Shown: positions 26,534-35,968, numbered from the stretch's first letter. The stretch is DNA of 64,000 nt from Opitutia bacterium (GCA_016217595.1 JACRHS010000022.1:62001-126000); one strand, 5' to 3'. A program made the numbers and translations. The notes: generated from the letters alone by a model not told the origin.

Positions 26534-28093
26534 TCACCGCTGCCGGCGGATTTCCTCCAGCCGGGCGCGTAACGCCGCCGTTTTCTCCGGCAGCTTTGCC
26601 GCGAGATTGGTCGTCTCGGCGGGATCGTTGGCGAGGTTGAACAAACACTCCTCGCTCACATAGGCATCGGCCCAGCGTTGATCGTTGGGATTCGCCCCCG
26701 AGCCCATGCCCGAAGCCCGCTTCTGCGCGCTCTTCGGGATATATTTCCAATCGCCCTGGCGCAGCGAAAGCGCGCCCGAGAGCCCATGCTCCACCAACTC
26801 GGTGCGCACCGGCGCGGACGTCTGCCCGAGTAATACCGGGAGCTGATTCAAACTGTCGGGCCCCGCGCCAGCCGGCAGTGTCTGCCCGGTGAGCGCGGCG
26901 GCCGTCGCCAGAAAATCGACCAGACAGATCATGCGCGACTCGACGCCCGCCTGAACCCGCCCCGGCCAGCGCACGAGAAACGGCACACGCGTGCCGCCTT
27001 CATAGACCAGATATTTCCAGCCGCGCAGTCCGCCCGACGGACGATGGTCGCCGTTTTTCTCCGCCGCCTGGTCGGAATAGCCGTCGAACAGCACCGGGCC
27101 GTTGTCGCTCGTGAAAATCACCAGCGTGTTGTCGGCCAGTTTGAGCCGGTCGAGCGCCGCCAGCACCTGCCCGACGCTCCAATCGAGTTGTTGGATGGCG
27201 TCGCCGCGCGGGCCGCGTTCGCTCGTGCCCTGGAAACGCGGATGCGGCACCCGCGGCACGTGCGGATCGTGCGTGCCGAAATAGAGGAAGAACGGCTTCG
27301 CCTGATGCTGTTCGAGGAATTGCACCGCGCGCGTCGTGATTGTGTCGGCCATGTCTTCGTCGACCCAGCGCGCCTTCTTGCCGCCGCTCATGTAGCCGAT
27401 GCGGCTGATGCCATTGACGATGGTGTTGGCGTGCTGTTTGTCCACCGGTTGTTTGAGTAGCTCGGGGTGTTCCAAACCGGTGGGCTCATCGCCCACGCGT
27501 TCCCGATAGCTCACGCGAATCGGGTCGGACGGATCGAGCCCGGCCACGCGGCGATCCGCGATGAAAACCGTCGGCACACGGTCCACGGTCGCCGGCAGGA
27601 AGAACGCCGAGTCGAAACCGATCTCGCGCGGACCGGGTTTGATCTCGGTGTTGAAATCCACCGGCGTCTCGCCGTCGCCGAGCCCGAGGTGCCACTTGCC
27701 CACCAGGCCGGTGACATAGCCGGCACGCCGGAGCAGTTCCGGCAACGTGAGCCGGCCCGGCGCGATGCACAGCGGCGCATCGCCATCGAGGATGCTCGTT
27801 TTCTTCGGCGGCTGCCGCCACGCATATTCGCCGGTGAGCAGGGCGTACCGCGACGGAGTGCACGTGGACGACGGCGCATAGCCGTGCGTGAACCGCCGCC
27901 CCTGCGCCGCGAGCCGGTCGAGATTCGGGGTTTTGATACCGACGGCGCCCTGGCAACCGATGTCGCCGTAACCGAGATCGTCGGCGATGATCAGCACGAT
28001 GTTGGGCAATGCCGCCGGAGCGGCCAGAGCGGGCGATGTCCATCCGGCGCCAGCGAACAGGCAAAACAGGGCAAGGGGGAGTTTGTGTTTCAT
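26534..28093 (-). CDS. secreted type I (formylglycine) sulfatase
   Basis: 519 residues with a signal peptide (1-25). The sulfatase signature CTPSR at C78-R82 is the motif whose Cys is converted to formylglycine. Metal ligands are suggested by IIADDLGYGD near 36-44 and TSDNGP near 325. GKWHLG near 133 and the C-terminal LFNLANDPAETTNLA are also typical of S1-family arylsulfatase-like enzymes. It would desulfate a carbohydrate in the periplasm or outside. It faces the TonB receptor gene convergently and is divergent from a broken receptor gene. No maturase (anSME/FGE) gene is in the window. Confidence 0.93.
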   Translation of the reverse strand: MKHKLPLALFCLFAGAGWTSPALAAPAALPNIVLIIADDLGYGDIGCQGAVGIKTPNLDRLAAQGRRFTHGYAPSSTCTPSRYALLTGEYAWRQPPKKTSILDGDAPLCIAPGRLTLPELLRRAGYVTGLVGKWHLGLGDGETPVDFNTEIKPGPREIGFDSAFFLPATVDRVPTVFIADRRVAGLDPSDPIRVSYRERVGDEPTGLEHPELLKQPVDKQHANTIVNGISRIGYMSGGKKARWVDEDMADTITTRAVQFLEQHQAKPFFLYFGTHDPHVPRVPHPRFQGTSERGPRGDAIQQLDWSVGQVLAALDRLKLADNTLVIFTSDNGPVLFDGYSDQAAEKNGDHRPSGGLRGWKYLVYEGGTRVPFLVRWPGRVQAGVESRMICLVDFLATAAALTGQTLPAGAGPDSLNQLPVLLGQTSAPVRTELVEHGLSGALSLRQGDWKYIPKSAQKRASGMGSGANPNDQRWADAYVSEECLFNLANDPAETTNLAAKLPEKTAALRARLEEIRRQR

Positions 28094-28192
28094 GAAGAAG
28101 CGGTCGAGCCACGCCGGGCGATGAGCGCGCGCGTTTCTCGCATAGTCATCTCAGTGACCAGATAGCGACGCAACAGATATAGCGTAGCAGGA

Positions 28193-30214
28193 GTGCAGCC
28201 CGCCGGTACCAGCAACGCGGCGACGGTCACACGATATTCCGCTTTGACCAAAGGTCCCGGCGACACGCCTTATCAAACCGGCACCGACTCGTACATCTAC
28301 AGTCTGCGCGACGCCTCCATCTCGCCCGTCGATGTGAGCGTCAATGGCAACGGCACGCGCAATATCATGTACGGCAAAATCAAAGGCGCATCGATCGAGC
28401 AGCGCATCGGATCGAATTTCTTCCTAGAAGTGGATTACAACAACGAGAAGACCATCAATCCCGTTTCGGATTTTCTGCGCGGCATCGAGTCGGCATTGAA
28501 GGTCGACGCCAACAAGTACCTGCCGGACCGCGTCACCCCCAACCCCAATCTCGGCCGCTACTACGTCGAGGGCGGCGGGCGCGTGACAGCCTTCAGGGGC
28601 GACCGCGAAGAGACGCGCATGATGGCCTCGTATGAACTCGATTTGACCAAAAAGAACAAATGGCTCGGCCGTCATCGGCTGGCAGCGCTGTATCAGATTT
28701 CGGATTCGGTGGACAACCAGCAGGACTATGTGACCCGGGCGGTCCCGGCGAACACGCCGCTCTCCACCGCAATCGATAACTATGCCGGCCCCACCTACAA
28801 CACCACCACCTGGCGCGCCTACCTCTCCAATCCCTCCGACCCGGCCACCGGCCGGCTCTATTACCTCAGCCTCCCGTTCAACCCCTTCAAACCGTACGTC
28901 CTGCCGGATGGATCGACGGTCTACACTTACGAGAACCCCTACGGCGCCACGACTCAGTCCAACATGAGCCACAGCCGGCTGGAAGGCCGCGTGCTCGCGA
29001 TGCAAAATTACTTCCTCAGCAATCGTCTGGTGACGAGCTTCGGCTGGCGCGCAGACAATTCGCGCTCCGCCACTCTTCTGATGCCGCGCAAATCCTCCGC
29101 GACGAACGCCGCCGTGGCCAAATTTTCGGAGGTGGGCGTGCCGAACAACTGGTCCGTCTACACCTCAGGGCACACCAATACTGCCGGCGTCGTGGCGCAT
29201 GCCCTGCCATGGCTGTCCCTGTTCTACAACCAATCCAGCACATGGAATCCGCCCCGCGCCGCCCTCAATCCCGACGGCAGCAACATTCCTGGCTCCATCG
29301 GCGACGGGAAGGATTACGGCATCATGATGCGCTTCTTCCGCGACCGTCTGTCTGTCCGTCTCAACAAATACCGCAACACCTCCGGCCCCGACATCTCCAA
29401 CTTCCGCACCCAGATCATTCCCGTGGTGCAAAATATCGAGGAGACGCTGTTGGAGGCCGCGGACGCCGGCTTGATCCCGCGCCCGTCCGCCACGCCCTAC
29501 AACCCGGCCGTCGGCACCTATGTCTATGACATGACGTCGCAGCAAATTTCCACCGGCTATGAGTTCGATGTCGTCGCGAATCCGACGAAAAACTGGCGGC
29601 TTTCGTTCGGTGGGGCGAAGGCAGAGGCCACTCAGTCGGACGTCGGCAAAGCGTGGATCGATTTCATTCAACAGCGGGCCGCGCTTTGGAACCAGTACGC
29701 CAATCTCACGGGCCCCGGTACGACCACCACGACGATCGCGACGCGTTATCTGAGCATTATTCAAACGCTCAACCTTATGAAGCAATCCGACGGACAAGCC
29801 GCGGAGCAGGGAAGAAATTGGCGCCTCAATCTGCTGACGCGTTATTCGTTCGATCACGGTTTCTTCAAAAACGTCTTCGTCGGCACAGGCTATCGGTGGC
29901 GCTCGAAATCCGTCGTCGGGTATCTGGCCACAACCGTCCCAAATGCCTTCGCCTATCCCGGTTCGCCCAGTGCGATCACCGTGCCGTCAGTGCTCTCGCC
30001 GGTCTACGGCCGGACCATCGGCGACGTCGAGGGCTTCATTGGATATACGCGGAAATTGGGCAAGAGCGTCACATGGCGCATTCAGCTCAACGTTCGCAAC
30101 CTCCTCGACGATCAACGCAGTATCGAGCAGCGGGCCAACACTGCGGGCGTGATCACGGTTGTCTCTGCACCGGAGCCGCGCAGTTTCATCCTGACCAATT
30201 CGTTCACCTTCTGA
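28193..30214 (+). pseudogene. TonB-dependent receptor barrel lacking signal peptide, plug and start
   Basis: 673 residues of a TonB receptor beta-barrel ending in the expected aromatic (TNSFTF). Nothing before it encodes a signal peptide, TonB box or plug: the frame opens after a TAG at 28163 and the first possible start, GTG 28193, is already inside barrel sequence (SNAATVTRYSALTKGPGDT). About 400 N-terminal residues seem to be missing. The upstream side is occupied by the start of a sulfatase gene on the other strand, so a deletion or rearrangement probably removed them. The rest of the frame is intact, suggesting a recent event. A second possibility is an unusual secreted barrel piece, which I think unlikely. 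Confidence 0.75.
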
Positions 30215-30227
30215 TCGCTCCCCTGCC

Positions 30228-31595
30228 ATGTTTCGACTCTGCCTGCTTAGCGCCGCGCTGCTTCCTCTCGCACTGATCGCGGCGCCCGCAGAGTCGCCCC
30301 GGCCCAATATTCTCTGGCTGATTGGCGATGATCTCGGAGTGGAACTCGGCTGCTACGGAGAGCCGGAAGTGCGCACGCCGCACCTCGACCGGCTCGCGGC
30401 CGGGGGCATGCGTTACTCGCGGTTCTACACCACCGCGCCGGTGTGCTCATCCAGTCGCTCCGCGTTCATGACCGGTCTCTACGCCGTCACGCTCGGTGCG
30501 CACGATCATCGTACCGCCAACGCCGACAAGCGACCGCTGCCCGATGGCGTGCAACTTCTCTCCCACTGGTTCCGCGCCGCCGGTTACACCACAGCCAACA
30601 TCGCGGATTTCCCCGTCGTTACCGGCATCCGCGGCACCGCCAAAACCGACTGGAATTTCCTGTATGCGGGCGAAGCCTTCGATCTGCGCCGCTGGCGCGA
30701 GCTGAAGGGGCGCACGCCGTTCTTCGCGCAAGTGAACTTCCGCGAGCCGCACCGGCCGTTCAAGGCCCCGACGTTCGCCGATCCCGCCAAGGTTCACGTG
30801 CCGGCGTGTTATCCCGATCACCCCGTCGTGCGTCAGGATTGGGCCGCATATCTCGACGCCGTAAGCGAGCTCGACCGCAAAATCGGCGTGGTTTTGCAGC
30901 TACTCGATGCCGACGGACTCGCCGACAACACCATCGTCGTTTTCTTCGGCGACAACGGCCGGCCGCACGTCCGCGACAAACAGTTTTGCTATGAAGGCGG
31001 CCTGCACGTGCCGCTCCTGATCCGCTGGCCGAAAAACTTTCCCGCGCCTGCCGGCTTCCGCCCCGGCGCGGTGGAATCGCGTTTGCTCGCCGCCATCGAC
31101 CTCGCTCCAACCATGCTCGCGCTCGTCGGCGCGCCCGTGCCGCCCGCGATGCAAGGCCAGGTATTTCTCGGTCCGCGTTCGGCGGCCCCAAGGGAATTTG
31201 TCGTTGGAGCCCGCGACCGATGCGATGAAACCAGCCTGACTATCCGCACCGTGCGCGACGCGCGTTACCGATATATCCGTAATCTGACGACCGACCAACC
31301 TTACCTCGCAACAAACCAGTACAAGGAAAGGGGGTACCCGGTCTGGACACTGCTCAAGGAGCTGCACGCCACCGGTCGGCTCGCTCCAGCGCAGGATGCT
31401 TTTTGCGCGTCCACGATGCCCGCCGAAGAGCTCTACGATTTGGACACGGACCCGGATCAAATCGTCAATCTGGCCGCCTCGCCGGACCTAGTGCACCAAT
31501 CCGCGCTCAGGCGTTTGCGCGCAGCGTTGGCACAATGGCAACGCGACGTGGGCGATCGCGCCCCGTCGGTCCTGCCGGCTTCAACCAACCGATAA
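30228..31595 (+). CDS. secreted sulfatase with variant CSSSR active-site motif
   Basis: 455 residues with a signal peptide (1-19). LWLIGDDLGVELGCYG near 29-44 and FFGDNGRPH near 240 supply metal ligands. The active-site motif is C73-S-S-S-R77. The usual form is C-x-P/A-S-R, so the third position is Ser. The Cys and Arg that matter are kept, so activity is possible. The C-terminal EELYDLDTDPDQIVNLA is typical of the family. It starts 13 nt after the broken TonB receptor, implying that receptor and sulfatase once formed an operon; its present promoter is unclear. Confidence 0.9.
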   Translation: MFRLCLLSAALLPLALIAAPAESPRPNILWLIGDDLGVELGCYGEPEVRTPHLDRLAAGGMRYSRFYTTAPVCSSSRSAFMTGLYAVTLGAHDHRTANADKRPLPDGVQLLSHWFRAAGYTTANIADFPVVTGIRGTAKTDWNFLYAGEAFDLRRWRELKGRTPFFAQVNFREPHRPFKAPTFADPAKVHVPACYPDHPVVRQDWAAYLDAVSELDRKIGVVLQLLDADGLADNTIVVFFGDNGRPHVRDKQFCYEGGLHVPLLIRWPKNFPAPAGFRPGAVESRLLAAIDLAPTMLALVGAPVPPAMQGQVFLGPRSAAPREFVVGARDRCDETSLTIRTVRDARYRYIRNLTTDQPYLATNQYKERGYPVWTLLKELHATGRLAPAQDAFCASTMPAEELYDLDTDPDQIVNLAASPDLVHQSALRRLRAALAQWQRDVGDRAPSVLPASTNR

Positions 31596-31635
31596 GCGGA
31601 CTTGTCGCGCCCGGCGGGGCCGGCATAGTCGCGGC

Positions 31636-32118
31636 ATGCGTTTGGGTTTGTTGCTTCTCCTCTCGTTGTTGACCACTGCGCCGGGCGTGTCCGCGGCCGA
31701 GCTGAATATTGTGCGGGTCTGGCCCAGCTACCGCACCGCGGAATCGTTCGTGCGCATCGCCGAGTACTTCGGCGGGGCCGAGAACTCCGACCGGCGTATC
31801 GTGCTGCGCAGCCAGCCCGGCGAACGCGCGGGTTATTATTTCCTCGTGCGAATCGCGAACTCCGGCGCTGCCCGCACTGGCTGCACCTGGCAGTTGCAAG
31901 TGATCATGCCCACAGCCCGCACACCGCGCGCCTTCACCTTCCCCGCCGAGCTCGCAACCGGTGAACGCGTCTTCGAACTGGGGCTGAGTGGCACCGACTG
32001 GCCCGACGCCCGCACCGAGCCCGTCGCCTGGCTGCTCGTCTTGAAAACCGCCGACGGCCAGGAGCTCGCCCGTCAACAAAGCTTCCTGTGGGAACGCCCA
32101 CCTACACCGAAGTCATGA
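31636..32118 (+). CDS. small secreted protein of unknown function
   Basis: 160 residues with a clear signal peptide (first 20 residues, cleavage near VSAAE). The mature part looks like a beta-sandwich: ELNIVRVWPSYRTAESFVRI, YYFLVRIANSGAA and ERVFELGLSGTDWP. I do not recognise the family. It follows the sulfatase by 40 nt and could be in the same transcript. Confidence 0.7.
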   Translation: MRLGLLLLLSLLTTAPGVSAAELNIVRVWPSYRTAESFVRIAEYFGGAENSDRRIVLRSQPGERAGYYFLVRIANSGAARTGCTWQLQVIMPTARTPRAFTFPAELATGERVFELGLSGTDWPDARTEPVAWLLVLKTADGQELARQQSFLWERPPTPKS

Positions 32119-32157
32119 ACTACCAGCGCTGACATCGGCGCACCTGTTACCCACCCC

Positions 32158-32532
32158 ATGTTCTGCCGCTTCATGCTCCTGATTGCCGTCGCACTCCCGC
32201 TGGGTGCAGCAGGAGCCGATTTGTCACCAGTTGCGAATGGGCTCAGTCCGGCGCAAGCAGTATTCGAGCGCTACCTTGAAATCACCGGCGGGCGCCCCGC
32301 GCTGGAATCGATCCACTCCGTATTGGCCAAAGGCACGGTAAAGGAAGGCGAGCAGCGAAAAGCCTTCGAGCTGCGCGCCAAGCGCAACGGAGCATTTTTG
32401 CTCGTGTTAAAAGCGAGCGATGGCACGACCGTGCACCTCCGAAGGGTAAATCCTCGCATTAGAGCCTATAAAAACAAATCGCAGCCAACTCCTGCGGGAA
32501 GGCCAGGGATTAGCTGCCGTTTTGAAATATAG
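32158..32532 (+). CDS. small exported protein, possibly truncated
   Basis: 124 residues with a signal peptide (1-19). VFERYLEITGGRPALESIHS near residues 40-60, followed by a beta-rich stretch, resembles the start of LolA-like or outer-membrane-lipoprotein-sorting-type domains, which are normally about 200 residues or more. After residue 95 the sequence becomes basic and unlike any beta domain (RIRAYKNKSQPTPAGRPG), so a frameshift or deletion may have cut it. The 3' end lies 28 nt before the DNA glycosylase start. Confidence 0.5.
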   Translation: MFCRFMLLIAVALPLGAAGADLSPVANGLSPAQAVFERYLEITGGRPALESIHSVLAKGTVKEGEQRKAFELRAKRNGAFLLVLKASDGTTVHLRRVNPRIRAYKNKSQPTPAGRPGISCRFEI

Positions 32533-32560
32533 CTCTAATCCTGCATCCAATTCTTTCCCC

Positions 32561-33442
32561 ATGACCGGTTGGTCTGAATGGCAAACGCTCCACGTCTCAC
32601 CGTCCTTCACGCCCGCGACGCTGACCGAGACCCTCGACGGCGGCCAAGCTTTCCGCTGGCGACGCGAACACGCCACCAGCTGGCTCGGCATCTGGGGGCC
32701 ATGCGTTGCGCGCCTGCAGCTGGCCAACGATCAGGCATTACAGTGGTCGGCACCCACCGCCATTGCGCCCCGCGTGGCGGCAGCACTGCCCACCTATCTC
32801 GCGCTCGACACCGATTTCGTCGCCCTTGCCGACCAGTTGCCCTGGCGCAGCGATACCATCCTCGCCAACGCCCTCTCAAACTGGCGCGGTCTGCGTCTGT
32901 TGCGCCAGCCGTTCGACGAAACCTTGCTCTGCTTTCTGTGCAGCGCCTCCAAGCGCATTGCGCAGATCAAACAAATGACGGAAACGCTCGCCCAGCGATT
33001 GGGCGCGGAGATCGTACCCGGAATACATCGACTGCCAACGTGGGATGAATTGGCGGATGTACCAGAAACAGAACTACGCGCCTGCGCGCTCGGGTTCCGC
33101 GCGCAACACGTTCATCAAACCGCACGTCAATTGGCCGCCCAGCCCGGCTGGCTGGAAGAGACGGCCAGCCTGCCCTACGACGCGGCGCACAACCGCCTGA
33201 TCACACTGCCCGGCGTGGGACCCAAGATTGCCGACTGCGTGCTGCTTTTCGGCGCAGCGCGCTACTCTGCATTTCCTGTCGACACCTGGGTGCTGAAAAC
33301 CATGTCGCGACGCTATGGCCTCACGGCTTGGACGGGAGCGCACGTTGCTCACTTCGGTCGTGTGCACTTCGGCGCCAATGCTGGATTTGCCCAGCAAGTG
33401 TTATTCGCCGACGAGCGGCACAACGGCCGCATCGCCGGGTAA
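32561..33442 (+). CDS. 8-oxoguanine DNA glycosylase/AP lyase, OGG1 type
   Basis: 293 residues. An N-terminal OGG domain (ETLDGGQAFRWRR near 23-35) precedes a helix-hairpin-helix GPD domain: DETLLCFLCSASKRIAQIKQ near 119-138, LPGVGPKIADCVLLFG at 216-231 with catalytic K222, and FPVDTWVLK with catalytic D241. It removes 8-oxoguanine from DNA by base excision. Start ATG 32561 gives the usual length; the frame extends 39 nt upstream into the previous gene. The C-terminus (QQVLFADERH) resembles the end of OGG1 homologues. Confidence 0.92.
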   Translation: MTGWSEWQTLHVSPSFTPATLTETLDGGQAFRWRREHATSWLGIWGPCVARLQLANDQALQWSAPTAIAPRVAAALPTYLALDTDFVALADQLPWRSDTILANALSNWRGLRLLRQPFDETLLCFLCSASKRIAQIKQMTETLAQRLGAEIVPGIHRLPTWDELADVPETELRACALGFRAQHVHQTARQLAAQPGWLEETASLPYDAAHNRLITLPGVGPKIADCVLLFGAARYSAFPVDTWVLKTMSRRYGLTAWTGAHVAHFGRVHFGANAGFAQQVLFADERHNGRIAG

Positions 33443-33450
33443 GATGCGCT

Positions 33451-33837
33451 TCACGCCTTGGTGCGTTGGATGAGCTCCACTTCGTAGCCTTCAGGCGCAT
33501 CGATGAACGCGATCACCGAGCCACTGCTTGTCTGCGTGGGGCCATCGCTCAATGCGAAGCCCTTGCGTTTCAGCTCTGCGGCAAACGCGGCCAAATCGTC
33601 CACTTCAAACGCGAGATGCATCAGATCGGCCTGCACCTGCACGCTTGGGCTGCCAGGCAACTGACACAGCTCGATCTCCTCGTCACTGTTGGGTGTCTGG
33701 AGAAAGACCAATTGCGCCCCCCGCGGCGAGGTGTGGCGGCGAGACACTTTTAAACCAAGCGCCTGCTCATAGAAGCGGACGGTGCGTTCAATGTCGTTCA
33801 CACGCATCCGGGTATGGAGAAGTTTCTTTACGGTCAT
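33451..33837 (-). CDS. VOC (glyoxalase/bleomycin-resistance) superfamily protein, lactoylglutathione lyase-like
   Basis: 128 residues made of two beta-alpha-beta-beta-beta units. HTRMRVNDIERTVRFYEQAL starts the first, and LMHLAFEVDDLAAFAAEL the second. The metal-ligand pattern (His near 8, Glu in EIELCQLP, His in LMHLAF, Glu in YEVELIQ) matches glyoxalase I. It may detoxify methylglyoxal; other VOC activities are possible. Start ATG at 33837 fits the family. It converges on the glycosylase gene with 8 nt between. Confidence 0.88.
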   Translation of the reverse strand: MTVKKLLHTRMRVNDIERTVRFYEQALGLKVSRRHTSPRGAQLVFLQTPNSDEEIELCQLPGSPSVQVQADLMHLAFEVDDLAAFAAELKRKGFALSDGPTQTSSGSVIAFIDAPEGYEVELIQRTKA

Positions 33838-34410
33838 GCGCGCTAACGTGGCGCTCACGGCCAGGAAACGCAACTCCGCCGCGTGCCCGCCTAGCACGCC
33901 TCACGTGGATACGTAGTAATGCCGCTTGCCGACATTTCCCGGGCTCGGGTAACACCTAGGTCGTTCTCTTTTTTCTCGGCCATGAAGATCACGCCTCATC
34001 TCCCGAACTTTTCTCCCGCAACCGGCAGCGAATCCTCCCAGCGCGAGACGGCGGTGCGCAACGAGCAAGAGGCAAAGCCAATGCGCGCCAGCGAGCGCGA
34101 GCGGAACGATCCAATTTCTAATCAGTTCATCGAGATGCGACACCTGCAACGGGCACACAACGCCGTGGTGCGCATCGCGAGCGACTTGGAAGCCCTGCCG
34201 GCGATGTGATCGCCACCTTCGGGTAATCCGAGTAAGGCGCGCCGCTTTTCCTGGCGCGCAAGAACTCTTTTTGCGGAGAACGGCACCGGCGTATACATCG
34301 TGGCCGACATTTGGCGCAGACTTTTTGGGGAGCTCATTTCCGAGCGCATTTTTCTCTAAAAATGCCCCCACGACACCCGGCTAGGGTGAATTCATCAGAG
34401 CATTCCGGGT
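33838..34410. other. non-coding stretch, no gene supported
   Basis: About 570 nt without a convincing gene. Open frames on both strands have Arg/Ser/Pro-heavy, shadow-like translations. TTTCCCGGGCTCGGG at 33935-33949 nearly repeats a hairpin sequence at 34413. The AT content is somewhat higher near 33950-33985 and 34255-34360. Confidence 0.4.
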
Positions 34411-34494
34411 GCTTTCCCGGGTCGGGAAAAACAACTCCCCACAGAGGGGAAAACGACTGGGTTGCGCTTGAGTCGCGCCGATACGGGGGTATCG
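34411..34494 (+). promoter_or_regulatory. cluster of four short hairpins, possible structured leader
   Basis: Four inverted repeats follow one another: TTTCCC/GGGAAA (34413-34429), TCCCC/GGGGA (34436-34450), CGACT/AGTCG (34454-34475) and CGATAC/GTATCG (34479-34494). The start codon of the next gene is 40 nt downstream. They could be a regulatory leader or protein-binding sites. I cannot match them to a known riboswitch. Confidence 0.4.
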
Positions 34495-34533
34495 AAAACA
34501 TAGCGACACGCACCGATGAAATCCACTCCCGCC

Positions 34534-35100
34534 ATGAAGACTCATTTTCTCCTCCTCGTCGCCGGACTCATACTATCCACCCTCGGACTGCGGGCCGAGA
34601 CAGCCGCCATTGCGCATCCCGTCATCGGCCAGGATGGCTTTGTTGTTTATCAAGTGGATAAGATTCTGCGACTGGAGGGTGAGTGGACGCTGACCAAGCC
34701 CATCAAGCCAGGTCAGACGGTGGCAGAACAGACCGTATTGCTTTACGAGGGCATGCTGCTGCGTCCGGCCAAACCGGTTTCACTCAAAGGCATGGAAGGG
34801 CGCATCGGTGAGGCCGTAATCGTGTTTTTTCCGCACCCCGGCAATCCTGCGGTCTGGCGCGGCTGCCATGTGCATAATGGGCATGTGCCCGCGTACGGCG
34901 GCATCGCAGCCGCTGACTTGATCGATGAGATCGAAAATGCGCCGATGGTCACTCCTGCTGATGTCGCCCCGGCCGCCACGCAAAACTACCGTCCGGTCGA
35001 TATTCGCACTTTGCTGGAAATGTGGCGTAAAGCCGCCCGCCAGACTCTGGCCACCAGCACCACGCCCGCGCCCAAGAGCCCAGCGACTCGCACGCGTTAA
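34534..35100 (+). CDS. small exported protein of unknown function
   Basis: 188 residues from ATG 34534, with a signal peptide ending around LGLRA-ET. The mature part contains VIGQDGFVVYQVDKILRLEG and a glycine/histidine segment RGCHVHNGHVPAYGG. The tail is basic and Ala/Thr/Pro-rich. I do not recognise the family. An in-frame ATG at 34516 adds six residues. It is preceded by the hairpin cluster and followed by the convergent zinc-ribbon gene, so it stands alone. Confidence 0.65.
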   Translation: MKTHFLLLVAGLILSTLGLRAETAAIAHPVIGQDGFVVYQVDKILRLEGEWTLTKPIKPGQTVAEQTVLLYEGMLLRPAKPVSLKGMEGRIGEAVIVFFPHPGNPAVWRGCHVHNGHVPAYGGIAAADLIDEIENAPMVTPADVAPAATQNYRPVDIRTLLEMWRKAARQTLATSTTPAPKSPATRTR

Positions 35101-35122
35101 ACGCGAGCGCCTCAGCGAGGCC

Positions 35123-35350
35123 TCAAAACTTCAAACGGGTATTTTCGTGCCCGCATCGCGGGCAATTGCACAGCTCAGCCGCATGAGCTGCGGCGTAAAG
35201 CGCATCGCAGCGAATGCAATGAAACGCTGTTTTCCGGCGTTCGAGTTCGAAGCGCCGATGATCCCGTCGGTCGTAATACAGCCATAGCCCGAGGAAAAAC
35301 AGGCCGACCAGCGTGCAATAAAAAACAGCCCCGGTGGTGAGATCAAACAT
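35123..35350 (-). CDS. small membrane-anchored zinc-ribbon protein
   Basis: 75 residues. One membrane helix (GAVFYCTLVGLFFLGLWLYY, residues 7-26) is followed by a basic stretch and a four-cysteine zinc ribbon: CIRC near 45-48 and CNCPRCG near 61-67. Function is unknown; such proteins may bind nucleic acid or protein at the inner face. Short but strongly protein-like. Confidence 0.75.
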   Translation of the reverse strand: MFDLTTGAVFYCTLVGLFFLGLWLYYDRRDHRRFELERRKTAFHCIRCDALYAAAHAAELCNCPRCGHENTRLKF

Positions 35351-35412
35351 GGCGAACTGGAACAGTTGAGAACGTAAGCGGCTTGGCGACAGACCGGCGA
35401 TCAGATTTTGCC

Positions 35413-35447
35413 CAAGAAAAACGCGCCGAAGCGAACTTCGGCGCGTT
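35413..35447 (-). terminator. intrinsic terminator of the ribosomal protein super-cluster
   Basis: AACGCGCCGAAG (35420-35431) and CTTCGGCGCGTT (35436-35447) form a perfect 12-bp stem around a CGAA loop. Read on the minus strand it is followed by a run of T (complement of the A-run at 35416-35421). It lies 27 nt after the rplQ stop. Confidence 0.9.
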
Positions 35448-35473
35448 GAAATCTAGAGAATTCGCGTTGGGGC

Positions 35474-35968
35474 TCAGCTCTTCGCTTCGCCTTCGGCGGG
35501 CGCAGCCGGAGCCGCTTCGGCCGCCGGCGCTTCCGCCTTGGCCTTGGCCGCTTTCTTGCCGCGCGACTTCTTGTACCCGGTCTCGTCGGCCTTCACGAAC
35601 TCGATGAGGGCCATCTCGGCCGCATCGCCGATCCGTTGGGGCGAGAGCTTGTAGATACGGGTGTAACCGCCCGCGCGATTGACGAACTCCTTGTACTTTT
35701 CGTTAAAGAGCAACGCCACGGCTTCCTGGTTGCGCACATCGGACAAAGCCAGACGACGCAGATGAACCGCGTCCTTCTTGTCTTTGGCGGCCGCAGCCCG
35801 CTTGGCCTTGGTGATGACCTTCTCGATAAAGGGCCGGAGGGCCTTCGCCTTGGTCAGCGTGGTCTGGATACGACCGTGGGTGATGAGCCCAACCGCGAGG
35901 TTGGACAACATCGATTCGCGATGCTCCCGGGTTACGCCCAGGGAGGAATGGTGTTTGGAATGACGCAT
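35474..35968 (-). CDS. rplQ: 50S ribosomal protein L17
   Basis: 164 residues. The start MRHSKHHSSLGVTREHRESM and the central TLTKAKALRPFIEKVITKAK are L17 hallmarks. The bacterial core is about 120 residues; here about 40 extra C-terminal residues are Ala/Lys/Glu-rich, like other proteins of this cluster. It is the last gene of the cluster, after rpoA as usual, and is followed by the terminator. Confidence 0.98.
   Translation of the reverse strand: MRHSKHHSSLGVTREHRESMLSNLAVGLITHGRIQTTLTKAKALRPFIEKVITKAKRAAAAKDKKDAVHLRRLALSDVRNQEAVALLFNEKYKEFVNRAGGYTRIYKLSPQRIGDAAEMALIEFVKADETGYKKSRGKKAAKAKAEAPAAEAAPAAPAEGEAKS

Noticed and set aside
33901..34371. Open frames on both strands in the gap after the VOC gene
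   Set aside because: Arg/Ser-rich translations without signal, domain or ribosome binding site.
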